Shown here: positions 1 through 5,067 of the stretch, piece by piece
How the letters are laid out: each line of letters starts with the position of its first letter
How positions within the stretch are numbered: the first letter of the stretch is position 1
Assembly: GCA_036786445.1 (NCBI GenBank)
Contig: DAIQRD010000144.1
Location: 1 to 5,067, forward strand
DNA: 5,067 bases
Direction of reading: 5' to 3'
Source: JAAZMF01 sp036786445
GTDB taxonomy: Bacteria; Bacillota; Limnochordia; DTU087
Program-made: the position numbers and the translations under genes
The notes under the pieces: model-generated
The model's input: the letters and a program-made list of their open reading frames with translations, nothing else
Database searches by the model: none
Told to the model about the DNA's origin: nothing

Positions 1-498
1 TTCTTTCTGGTGGGAGCCGCTATACTTACACACTGTGTGCTCAAATACACCTTGACGGGTAGAGGGATATTTGCCGTGGGCGGTAATCCCCTGGCAGCTG
101 TCCGAGCTGGGTTCCATAAGGATAAGATTCTATTATTTCTATATGCTTATCTTGGTTTTCTCGTGGGCCTCGCGGCAGTTGTCCATACATCCATCATGCG
201 GCAAGTTGATCCCAATGCTTTCGCCTTTTTTGAAATGAATGTCATCGCCGCTGTGGTGTTAGGCGGAGCTAACGTTCTGGGGGGCGAGGGCTCGGTGTTT
301 GGCACGATATTGGGTGTGTTAATGTTGGCTGTCATCCAAAATGGCCTCATCCTGGCTTGGATACCTACATACTGGCAACAGATAGTAGTCGGTGCCATTA
401 TCCTTATCGCAGTCAGCCTCGATGTGACACAAAACAGGCGACGGCAGGATCGAATTGCCCGGATAGATGTAGCGGGTGAGATACCTTTCGGGGGGTAG
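1..498 (+). CDS. Sugar-type ABC transporter permease, C-terminal part (LsrC/RbsC-like)
   Basis: This is the last 165 residues of an inner-membrane permease of the BPD_transp_2 family, which forms the channel of importers for ribose, xylose, rhamnose and AI-2 type ligands. The reading frame is open from base 1, so the N-terminal half lies outside the window. Visible family signatures are GRGIFAVGGNPLAAVRAGF (residues 20-38 of the fragment), the cytoplasmic loop that follows a membrane helix, and AAVVLGGANVLGGEGSVFGT (residues 83-102), the glycine-rich segment before the last helices. Hydrophobic stretches at about 43-66, 100-119 and 128-141 are membrane segments, and the tail is basic (QNRRRQDR). 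The TAG stop is 4 bases before the ATG of the next permease, so the two are surely co-transcribed and probably form a heterodimeric channel. The position suggests an LsrC or RhaP equivalent, but the substrate cannot be told from the permease. Confidence 0.93.
   Translation, partial: FFLVGAAILTHCVLKYTLTGRGIFAVGGNPLAAVRAGFHKDKILLFLYAYLGFLVGLAAVVHTSIMRQVDPNAFAFFEMNVIAAVVLGGANVLGGEGSVFGTILGVLMLAVIQNGLILAWIPTYWQQIVVGAIILIAVSLDVTQNRRRQDRIARIDVAGEIPFGG
490..495 (+). promoter_or_regulatory. Ribosome binding site for the second permease
   Basis: The run GGGGGG lies 7 bases before ATG 503 and overlaps the end of the upstream permease gene. It favours ATG 503 over the in-frame GTG at 476, which has no comparable site and would add nine residues unlike a permease N-terminus. 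Confidence 0.6.
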
Positions 499-502
499 TA
501 AT

Positions 503-1495
503 ATGGAAAACAGCAAAAAGGAATACATCCTCTGTGGAGTTTTCGCTGCTATAGTTATCGTCATGTCAATCCTATCTCCAGACAGGTTTTTGAGTCTTTA
601 TAACCTCCAAACAATGGCTTTCCAATTGCCGGAGTTTGGCATCATTGCCTTGGGTATGATGATGGTTATCTTGACAGGCGGTATCAACCTCTCCATAACT
701 GCAGGCTCCGCCTTGGCAGGCATCATGGCAGCTTTTATCCTTTCTGGCACTATAATGGCAGGCAGTAACATTGTTTTGGCCATTGCTGTAGCCATCGGTG
801 TTATCTTGTTGACCTCTGTTTTGATTGGGCTCTTGAACGGTTTTGTGGTCGCATACATCGGGGTAACCCCTATCTTGGTTACTCTGGGGAGCCAGATTCT
901 ATATGAGGGCATCAGTATGTGGCTCACTAAAGGTGGCGCTATCTCCAATTTCCCCGAAGCCTACTATTGGTTTGGCAATGAGAGTATTGGTCCCATCCCA
1001 GTGCCTTTGATTATTTTCGTCATCATAGCTGTGGTTACTTATATCCTGTTGGAGAAGACTCCCTGGGGAGCCAGAGTCTATATGGTGGGCAGCAACCCCA
1101 CCGCTGCTATATTCTCTGGGATAGATATCAAGCGAATACTGATGCAGGTGTATGTCTATTCGGCTCTATTGGCGGGGGGTGCCGCGGTGATCATGCTTTC
1201 TAGGTACAATTCAGCGAAGGTAGATCTTGGCTCTTCCTATCTCTTACAGAGCGTGGCTGCGGTGGTGTTAGGTGGAACGAATATAGCCGGTGGCCACGGG
1301 AAGGTGTTCGGCACTGTCGTTGCTGTGGCCATCTTGCAGGTGATCTCCAGTGGCCTTAACATCCTGGGGGTTAATCGATTCATCATCGATATGATCACAG
1401 GTGCTATCTTGATTGCTGTCTTGACTTTGAACATCCTCTCCAACCGGCGGCAATCTCTGCGGAAAGATGACCCCATTTTGGATCAAGCAGCGTAA
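503..1495 (+). CDS. Sugar-type ABC transporter permease (LsrD/RbsC-like)
   Basis: This complete 330-residue permease of the BPD_transp_2 family is the usual length for LsrD and RbsC. Several hydrophobic helices alternate with short loops. Signatures in order are GMMMVILTGGINLSITAG (residues 51-68), NGFVVAYIGVTPILVTLG (112-129), GARVYMVGSNPTAAIFSGI (189-207) and AAVVLGGTNIAGGHGKVFGT (252-271). The first normally reads GGIDLS; here the acidic residue is Asn62. The last two match the same regions of the upstream permease, so the genes are paralogues and probably pair in one transporter. A 4-base gap after the upstream stop implies translational coupling. The ATG at 503 is chosen over an in-frame GTG at 476 because of the G-rich site before it and because MENSKKEYILCG leads directly into the first helix. 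A binding protein gene follows after 99 bases. Confidence 0.94.
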   Translation: MENSKKEYILCGVFAAIVIVMSILSPDRFLSLYNLQTMAFQLPEFGIIALGMMMVILTGGINLSITAGSALAGIMAAFILSGTIMAGSNIVLAIAVAIGVILLTSVLIGLLNGFVVAYIGVTPILVTLGSQILYEGISMWLTKGGAISNFPEAYYWFGNESIGPIPVPLIIFVIIAVVTYILLEKTPWGARVYMVGSNPTAAIFSGIDIKRILMQVYVYSALLAGGAAVIMLSRYNSAKVDLGSSYLLQSVAAVVLGGTNIAGGHGKVFGTVVAVAILQVISSGLNILGVNRFIIDMITGAILIAVLTLNILSNRRQSLRKDDPILDQAA

Positions 1496-1527
1496 CAGGG
1501 GAAATTGGAAAGACGCGGAGGTGAGCC

Positions 1528-1554
1528 ATGGAGCAAGGTTGTTACGAAAAGTGA
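1528..1554 (+). other. 8-codon mini-ORF with strong Shine-Dalgarno (possible leader peptide)
   Basis: The spacer between the second permease and the binding protein holds GGAGGTGA (1517-1524), a near-perfect anti-16S match. It sits 6 bases (counted from GGAGG) before an ATG that opens the short frame MEQGCYEK and ends at TGA 1552. The stop lies in a small symmetric element, GTGAAGCTTTCAC (1551-1563). It could be a translated leader that affects expression of the binding protein, or a chance or decayed start. No amino acid is repeated in a way that would point to classical attenuation. Confidence 0.25.
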
Positions 1555-1580
1555 AGCTTTCACCAGCTAGGGACAATATG

Positions 1581-1587
1581 AAGGAGG
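1581..1587 (+). promoter_or_regulatory. Ribosome binding site that fixes the GTG start of the binding protein
   Basis: AAGGAGG lies 7 bases before GTG 1595. The first residues after this GTG (MKKGLRIVLL) are a textbook signal-peptide start, so the GTG is the true initiation codon. The strong independent site fits the higher expression binding proteins usually need relative to their permeases. Confidence 0.85.
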
Positions 1588-1594
1588 ACTATCA

Positions 1595-2581
1595 GTGAAA
1601 AAAGGGCTAAGAATTGTTCTGCTCGCTATGTTAGTTTGTTCCTTGTTCTTGGCAGCTGCTGAAGCAAAAGAGTATACTGTCTTGGTTATGCCCAAGTTAG
1701 TTGGCATTCCGTATTTCAACGCCTCTGAGACTGGGGCGCTGCAAGCTGGCAAGGATCTGGGTGTTAATGTGATCTACGCTGGCCCCACTCAGCCTGATGC
1801 CGCGGCCCAGGTAAAGATGATTGAGGACTACATCAGCCGGGGCGTGGACGCCATCGCCGTTGCTCCCAACGATCCCGCCGCTTTGACACCGGTTCTAAGA
1901 AGAGCTAAGCAAAGAGGCATTTTGGTAATGGACTGGGACACCCCCGCCGATAAATCTGTTGTAGAATTCTCTGTTCACCAGATCGATGACAAGGTGTACG
2001 GCGAGCACAACTGGGATCTCTTAGTTGAGGCCATGGGGACAGATGAAGGCGATTATGCCATCATCACCGGGGGCTTGGCGGCTGCTAACCTCAATACCTG
2101 GATCGACCACGGTCTCGCCTATGCCAAGGAGAAATACCCGAACCTAAGGCTGGTCACGGAACGGGTTCCCACCGATGAAAAGCAGCAAGAAGCTTACAGA
2201 AAGACCCTTGATCTGCTGCGGGCATATCCCAACCTCAAGGGAATTGTTGGGGTGAGTACACCTGCCCCCATAGGTGCAGCTCAGGCTGTGGAGGAAAGAG
2301 GGGTACAGGATAAGGTCGCTGTAGTGGGAACTGCGTTACCCAATGACTCTGCACCTTATCTCAAGTCCGGGGCTTTGAGAGTCTCTACTCTTTGGGATCC
2401 GGCTAAGCTGGGGTATCTGACTGTTGCCTTGGCGGTCAAGCGGCTCGACGGGGAAGAGATCACTAACGGAATGGAAATCCCCAATGTGGGTGTGATTGAT
2501 CTATGGGATGATGGCATCACCGTCATCATGGGACCACCTACCGATTTCACGGCAGAGAATGTCGATCAATTCGACTTCTAG
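1595..2581 (+). CDS. ABC transporter sugar-type substrate-binding protein (LsrB/RhaS superfamily)
   Basis: This 328-residue periplasmic binding protein (Peripla_BP_4 type) captures the ligand and delivers it to the two upstream permeases. Residues 1-24 are a signal peptide: basic KKGLR, a hydrophobic core, and AEA before Lys25 as a type I cleavage site. Cys15 lacks a lipobox, so it is probably soluble rather than a lipoprotein. The mature protein has the two-lobe pattern of the family: MPKLVGIPYF (32-41), GPTQP (63-67), GVDAIAVAPNDPAAL (83-97), VMDWDTPAD (111-119), and the C-terminal ENVDQFDF, which resembles the LsrB ending. Aligned by eye with LsrB from memory, Lys34 and Asp115 fit two AI-2 contacts. 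The Asp-Gln pair becomes Asn165-Leu166, and the Pro and Ala contacts become Val220 and Thr222. An automatic label of autoinducer-2-binding protein would therefore be doubtful; a sugar or polyol is more likely. A terminator hairpin follows, so this is probably the last gene of the operon. Confidence 0.93.
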   Translation: MKKGLRIVLLAMLVCSLFLAAAEAKEYTVLVMPKLVGIPYFNASETGALQAGKDLGVNVIYAGPTQPDAAAQVKMIEDYISRGVDAIAVAPNDPAALTPVLRRAKQRGILVMDWDTPADKSVVEFSVHQIDDKVYGEHNWDLLVEAMGTDEGDYAIITGGLAAANLNTWIDHGLAYAKEKYPNLRLVTERVPTDEKQQEAYRKTLDLLRAYPNLKGIVGVSTPAPIGAAQAVEERGVQDKVAVVGTALPNDSAPYLKSGALRVSTLWDPAKLGYLTVALAVKRLDGEEITNGMEIPNVGVIDLWDDGITVIMGPPTDFTAENVDQFDF

Positions 2582-2614
2582 TCTCGGCCCGGTGCGATTA
2601 GGTAAATAGATGAG

Positions 2615-2654
2615 AACTGGCCTAACCCCTGTTGTTGCTGGAGTTGGGCCAGTT
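2615..2654. terminator. Hairpin between convergent genes, probable bidirectional terminator
   Basis: AACTGGCCTAAC (2615-2626) pairs with GTTGGGCCAGTT (2643-2654), giving a 12-base-pair stem with one G-U pair and a 16-base loop. It lies between the stop of the binding protein (2581) and the stop of the convergent VOC gene (2680), where a shared terminator is expected. The T-tract is weak on both sides (TTTGCTTC after the + side, TCTATTTACC after the - side), so termination may be incomplete. Confidence 0.65.
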
Positions 2655-2679
2655 TGCTTCAATAGCTCAGGTTAGTAGT

Positions 2680-3096
2680 CTAGAACTTGCTACTTTTCAT
2701 TTGCAGCGAATCGGGCATGATCTGCATTAGCTCGATATCATTGCCATCGGGGTCCTTGATCCAATATTGCCAGTTGCCGTCCTTCCCCATACTGGGTTCT
2801 CCGGGGCAAGGCAGCCCACGCTCACGCAGCTCAGCTAAGGTTGCGGAAATATCATCTACATGCAAACAAAGGTGGGCGAACCCTATGGATTCCCTGGTTA
2901 CCGGCACTTTCTCTTTGCCACCGGGGAAAAGCTCAATGAAGGTGTTGGCGTTGATCTGTAGGTAAACTAGGAATGGTTCACCATTGTCGTGCACCAACCG
3001 GAATGCTTCCTTTAAGCCGAGAATCTGGGTATAGAACTTGATAGATTTGTCCAGATTTTCCACCCTAAATGCGTTGTGTGCTATGCCAGTAATCAT
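2680..3096 (-). CDS. VOC/glyoxalase-fold metalloprotein (lactoylglutathione lyase-like)
   Basis: This 138-residue protein has two paired beta-alpha-beta-beta-beta modules of the vicinal oxygen chelate superfamily, the usual length of a single glyoxalase domain. Module one begins IAHNAFRVENLDKSIKFYTQ (residues 5-24) and ends at FIELF (53-57). Module two begins FAHLCLHVDDI (73-83) and ends DPDGNDIELMQ (115-125). The four metal ligands of the family are all at the expected places: His7, Glu55, His75 and Glu122, so it should bind a divalent metal and be active. The family includes glyoxalase I, methylmalonyl-CoA epimerase, extradiol dioxygenases and thiol transferases. The sequence resembles general lactoylglutathione lyase-like proteins, and the substrate cannot be named. 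A G-rich site (GAGGGGG, minus strand, about 3108-3114) precedes the ATG. The gene is convergent with the importer and divergent from the AKR gene, so it is its own transcription unit. Confidence 0.92.
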   Translation of the reverse strand: MITGIAHNAFRVENLDKSIKFYTQILGLKEAFRLVHDNGEPFLVYLQINANTFIELFPGGKEKVPVTRESIGFAHLCLHVDDISATLAELRERGLPCPGEPSMGKDGNWQYWIKDPDGNDIELMQIMPDSLQMKSSKF

Positions 3097-3198
3097 CTTC
3101 CCACTAGCCCCCTCTTGGTATTATTTGCGCACTCATTGGTTCATAGAGACGCTAGGATGTCAGATTGCCAAGGCTTTATCCAGCAAGGAGTGTAGGTC

Positions 3199-3246
3199 AT
3201 GACTAATAGAACACACGCAGACGATACCTTCTGCGTCCCAAAATGA
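3199..3246 (+). other. 15-codon mini-ORF with good ribosome binding site
   Basis: AAGGAG (3185-3190) sits 8 bases before an ATG that opens MTNRTHADDTFCVPK and stops at TGA 3244. The spacing is ideal for translation, but the peptide has no recognisable family and the frame overlaps the 3215-3236 inverted repeat. It may be a chance frame, a leader peptide, or a remnant of an older gene start. Confidence 0.15.
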
Positions 3247-3370
3247 CAAGCTCCTTCGTGGCCAGTGCCCGTTCCAGGCGGACCTTGGTCAACCGGTCAA
3301 GTATTGCTATCTCCTCGAATTACTATATTCTCTCCACAATTTGTATTTCCTTGGCCTTGTGCATAGCCAC
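3203..3370 (-). pseudogene. Possible decayed small gene (coding-like, interrupted by stops)
   Basis: Read on the minus strand, AGGAG (3384-3380) precedes GTG 3370 by 9 bases. The frame gives VAMHKAKEIQIVERI, then two stops (TAG, TAA at 3325-3320), then 38 more open codons in the same frame including EEIAILDRLTKVRLERALA, ending in an arginine-rich GRRRYRLRVFY before TAG (3205-3203). The second part looks protein-like (amphipathic helix, then a basic segment), and the frame is shared across the stops, as expected for a dead gene. I do not recognise the family. It could equally be chance, as the stretch is short. Confidence 0.22.
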
Positions 3371-3469
3371 GCAACTCTACTCCTAGCAATGAGTGCAGGC
3401 AGGCCCTTGGCAGGAAAGTCAGTAGATAAATGGAAGAATTAAGATACAGTTGTGCGAACTGCATGAAAT

Positions 3470-3476
3470 GGAGGGG
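3470..3476 (+). promoter_or_regulatory. Ribosome binding site that decides the AKR start
   Basis: GGAGGGG lies 4 bases before ATG 3481 (6 bases if counted from GGAGG). The next residues, MIYRPIGKTGMSASIVGLG, are the standard N-terminus of aldo/keto reductases. The upstream in-frame ATG at 3430 has no good site, so 3481 is preferred. Confidence 0.75.
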
Positions 3477-3480
3477 TAAT

Positions 3481-4626
3481 ATGATTTATAGGCCTATAGG
3501 GAAGACCGGGATGTCGGCTAGTATCGTTGGGCTTGGTGCTGAGCATCTAGACAACAGGCCATACGAAGTAGCAGAGGAAGTCATCGATGCAGCTCTAGAG
3601 TGTGATATCAATATCATCGATGTGTTTATGCCTGGCAGACCTGTACGGGAGAATATCTCTAGGGCTCTTAAGGGTAGAAGAGATCAAGTTCTGCTACAGG
3701 GGCATGTGGGTTCGGTTGACCTTCGGGAACAGTACGATAGGACCCGTGATGTAGCAGTATGCCGCAGGTACTTTGAGGATCTACTGAGGATCTTTAAGAC
3801 CGATTACATTGACTTGGGTATGATGTTTTTCATCGATACCGAGGAAGATTACCAGGGCGTCTTTGAAACGGATTATATCACCTACGTCCAGAAGCTGAAA
3901 GAGGAAGGTAAGATCCGTGCCATTGGGGCCAGTTCTCATAATCCGAGAATGGCAGCCCGTATTGTGGAGACGGGAGCTATCGAGCTTCTAATGTTCAGTA
4001 CCAACCCTGCCTTCGACATGCTCTCCTATGATGCTGATATTGGAGATGCCATGACCGGAAAACTGGATCGCACCCATTTCGATGGCATGGATCCCGATCG
4101 TGTGCGCTTGTATCAGCTTTGTGAAAGCAAAGGTCTAGCTATCACAACTATGAAGACCTTGGGCGCGGGCAAACTTCTGTCTCCGGAGTTCTCACCTTTT
4201 GATCAGCCGTTGACTGTGGGACAGTGTATCCATTATGCTTTGACCCGTCCAGCAGTTGTCAGTACTCTGATTGGCTGTAGTACACGGGAACAGGTTCTAG
4301 AAGCTGTGAATTATCTCAACCTTACAGATGAGGAACGTGACTATAGTGAAGCCATTAGAACCACTAAAGGTTCAATGAGCGGACAGTGTGTATACTGCAA
4401 CCATTGCCTACCGTGTCCTTCACAGATCGATATTGCCGCAACGATAAGGATGCTAGATATCGCATCGCTGGATACTAACAACATACCTGCACAAATCCGT
4501 GAGCAATATGAGGCTACCCCCCATAAGGCTTCCCAGTGCATAGAGTGTGGCAGTTGCGAGGAAAAATGCCCCTTCAGTGTACATGTTATTGACAAAATGC
4601 AAGGTGCAACAGCCTTGTTTGAATAA
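3481..4626 (+). CDS. Aldo/keto reductase-like protein with C-terminal pair of [4Fe-4S] motifs
   Basis: This 381-residue soluble protein has an AKR TIM barrel at residues 1 to about 290, then a ferredoxin-like tail, as in the COG1453 group found in anaerobes. AKR marks are YRPIGKTGMSASIVGLGAEHL (3-23), DINIIDVF (42-49), TDYIDLGMMFFID (107-119), EEGKIRAIGASSHNP (141-155) and STLIGCSTREQVLEAVNYL (about 265-285). Cluster motifs are Cys303, 306, 309 and 312 (CVYCNHCLPCP), and Cys353, 356, 359 and 363 (CIECGSCEEKCP), enough for two [4Fe-4S] clusters. The Asp-Tyr-Lys-His catalytic tetrad aligns as Asp47 kept, Tyr replaced near Gly52, Lys by His75 and His by Phe116. Ordinary NAD(P)H-dependent carbonyl reduction is therefore uncertain, and the clusters suggest an electron-transfer or altered redox role. 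The start is set by the site at 3470; ATG 3430 would add 17 residues with a CxxC. The MFS gene lies 140 bases downstream on the same strand. Confidence 0.9.
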   Translation: MIYRPIGKTGMSASIVGLGAEHLDNRPYEVAEEVIDAALECDINIIDVFMPGRPVRENISRALKGRRDQVLLQGHVGSVDLREQYDRTRDVAVCRRYFEDLLRIFKTDYIDLGMMFFIDTEEDYQGVFETDYITYVQKLKEEGKIRAIGASSHNPRMAARIVETGAIELLMFSTNPAFDMLSYDADIGDAMTGKLDRTHFDGMDPDRVRLYQLCESKGLAITTMKTLGAGKLLSPEFSPFDQPLTVGQCIHYALTRPAVVSTLIGCSTREQVLEAVNYLNLTDEERDYSEAIRTTKGSMSGQCVYCNHCLPCPSQIDIAATIRMLDIASLDTNNIPAQIREQYEATPHKASQCIECGSCEEKCPFSVHVIDKMQGATALFE

Positions 4627-4658
4627 GACGGTGTAATCGGGAAAGGCGGGCCGTCTCG

Positions 4659-4700
4659 ATTCGGCACCTATGGGGGAGGGGCGGCCTGGGGTCCCCGAAT
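4659..4700. repeat. Imperfect inverted repeat, G-rich loop, after the AKR gene
   Basis: ATTCGG-C-ACC (4659-4668) can pair with GGT-CC-CCGAAT (4690-4700), giving 6 plus 3 base pairs around an uneven bulge. The 21-base loop contains GGGGGAGGGG. It lies 33 bases after the AKR stop. No T-run follows, so it is a weak terminator candidate at best and may be part of the MFS leader. Confidence 0.35.
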
Positions 4701-4713
4701 ACTCATGATGAGT
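4701..4713. promoter_or_regulatory. Perfect 13-base palindrome upstream of the MFS gene (possible operator)
   Basis: ACTCATGATGAGT has exact 6-base arms around a single central G and directly abuts the preceding inverted repeat. It is 53 bases before the MFS start and 10 bases before TTGACA (4723-4728), which matches a -35 box but has no recognisable -10 at the right distance. The symmetry suits binding of a dimeric repressor, but no regulator gene is in the window. Confidence 0.3.
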
Positions 4714-4766
4714 TCATAAGCCTTGACAACTCGAAGCTTGCAGCACTGGAGAGGGCGCCAACCGAT

Positions 4767-5067
4767 ATGGATAATCCCCACTGTGTTATTGACACGGAGA
4801 CATCGGCATCTGTCCGCTACCTCAAACTTGGCTATCTATTCGATCTGATGGCCATGTTCGCCTTTGGTGCTTACTTCAATATTTACCTACACCGAATAGG
4901 GCTGACCGGTAAGGAGATCGGGATGGTAGCCGCTTGTGGACCGCTGGTGGCCTTGATCAGCCAGCCATTCTGGGGGGGCGTTGCTGACAACCGCTTGGGA
5001 AGAACCAAGGCACTGCGCCTACTTGTGTTTATGAGTGCCACGCTGTGCCCATTTTTTCTCGTGTCAA
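4767..5067 (+). CDS. Major facilitator superfamily transporter, N-terminal part
   Basis: The first 100 residues of an inner-membrane secondary transporter are present; the gene runs off the window. After a polar leader (residues 1-18) come a first helix (about 19-41, LKLGYLFDLMAMFAFGAYF) and a loop ending HRIGLTGKEIG. A second helix follows (about 52-72, ending SQPFWGGVADNRLGRTKA), then the beginning of a third (84-100). GGVADNRLGRTK matches the MFS motif A between helices 2 and 3 (G-x-x-x-D-R-x-G-R pattern). The IGLTGKEIG...GPLVALISQPFWG pattern resembles the MFS_1_like group that includes LacY and nucleoside-proton symporters. ATG 4767 is the first in-frame start: the frame is open upstream to at least base 4626, but no ATG, GTG or TTG appears there. 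GGAGAGGG (4748-4755) ends 11 bases before it, rather far. The substrate is unknown. Co-orientation with the AKR gene suggests a joint function. Confidence 0.88.
   Translation, partial: MDNPHCVIDTETSASVRYLKLGYLFDLMAMFAFGAYFNIYLHRIGLTGKEIGMVAACGPLVALISQPFWGGVADNRLGRTKALRLLVFMSATLCPFFLVS

Larger units (their letters stand above)
3097..3480. other. Gene-poor region between the VOC and AKR genes
   Basis: These 384 bases separate two divergent genes and should contain both promoters, but I see no convincing -35/-10 pair for either. They contain a small inverted repeat, ACGCAGA (3215-3221) with TCTGCGT (3230-3236) around an 8-base loop. There is also a tandem TTGACC-GG-TTGACC on the minus strand (about 3284-3297), a coding-like minus-strand tract broken by stops (3203-3370), and a 15-codon + strand frame (3199-3246). 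An in-frame ATG at 3430 could lengthen the AKR by 17 residues, but it is not favoured. Confidence 0.6.

Noticed and set aside
476..502. GTG at 476 as start of the second permease
   Set aside because: It lacks a good ribosome binding site and overlaps the upstream gene. ATG 503 has a G-rich site 7 bases before it and a normal N-terminus.
1267..1576. Minus-strand frames over the end of the second permease
   Set aside because: They are antisense to a conserved permease, and none has a credible start or domain.
2687..2965. Plus-strand frame of 92 codons opposite the VOC gene
   Set aside because: It is the antisense shadow of a well-supported VOC gene with all metal ligands, and its translation has no family features.
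3304..3329. Promoter TTGCTA / TATATT upstream of the AKR gene
   Set aside because: The spacer is only 14 bases and the -35 is poor. The site is also 150 bases from the gene.
3430..3480. 17-residue N-terminal extension of the AKR with a CxxC (SCANCMKW)
   Set aside because: There is no clear ribosome binding site before ATG 3430, while GGAGGGG precedes ATG 3481, where the AKR family N-terminus begins. The CxxC is probably chance.
4639..4691. G-quadruplex in the G-rich spacer after the AKR gene
   Set aside because: Only three close G-tracts of four or more are present, and the next GGG tracts are over 20 bases away, so the usual four-tract pattern is not met.
4723..4751. Promoter with TTGACA as -35 box before the MFS gene
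   Set aside because: The -35 match is exact, but at 16-18 bases downstream there is only ACTGGAGA-like sequence with no plausible -10, so a promoter cannot be claimed.

Overview
The window (about 50% GC by eye) is ordinary bacterial chromosome. It holds the end of a sugar-type ABC importer operon, a small convergent metalloenzyme gene, a gene-poor gap, an unusual aldo/keto-reductase-like iron-sulfur protein, and the start of a major facilitator (MFS) transporter. Strong purine-rich ribosome binding sites (AAGGAGG, GGAGGGG), a GTG start and two [4Fe-4S] cluster motifs fit an anaerobic, Firmicutes-like bacterium. The binding protein has a type I signal peptide and no lipobox, which would suit a diderm-type Firmicute. 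This taxonomic guess is weak.

Bases 1-2581 (+ strand) encode two RbsC/LsrC/LsrD-type permeases (the first cut by the window edge) and a periplasmic binding protein of the LsrB/RhaS/RbsB superfamily. The order permease-permease-binding protein matches C-D-B of lsrACDB, so the ATPase is probably just upstream. The residues that contact autoinducer-2 in LsrB appear only partly kept, so the ligand is more likely a sugar or related polyol than AI-2. The operon ends at a hairpin (2615-2654), which probably also stops the convergent gene.

Bases 2680-3096 (- strand) encode a single-domain VOC/glyoxalase-fold protein with all four expected metal ligands. Bases 3097-3480 have no convincing gene. They hold a short coding-like minus-strand tract broken by stops, and a 15-codon ORF with a good ribosome binding site.

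Bases 3481-4626 (+) encode a COG1453-like aldo/keto reductase with a C-terminal pair of Fe-S motifs. Three of the four catalytic tetrad positions seem to be replaced. After a 140-base spacer with two symmetric elements, an MFS transporter begins at 4767 and runs off the window. Together the genes suggest a carbohydrate or polyol uptake and catabolism locus, but no substrate can be read from the sequence. I found no mobile element, CRISPR array, tRNA or rRNA, and no clearly new multi-gene system. The degenerate AKR active site is the most notable point.
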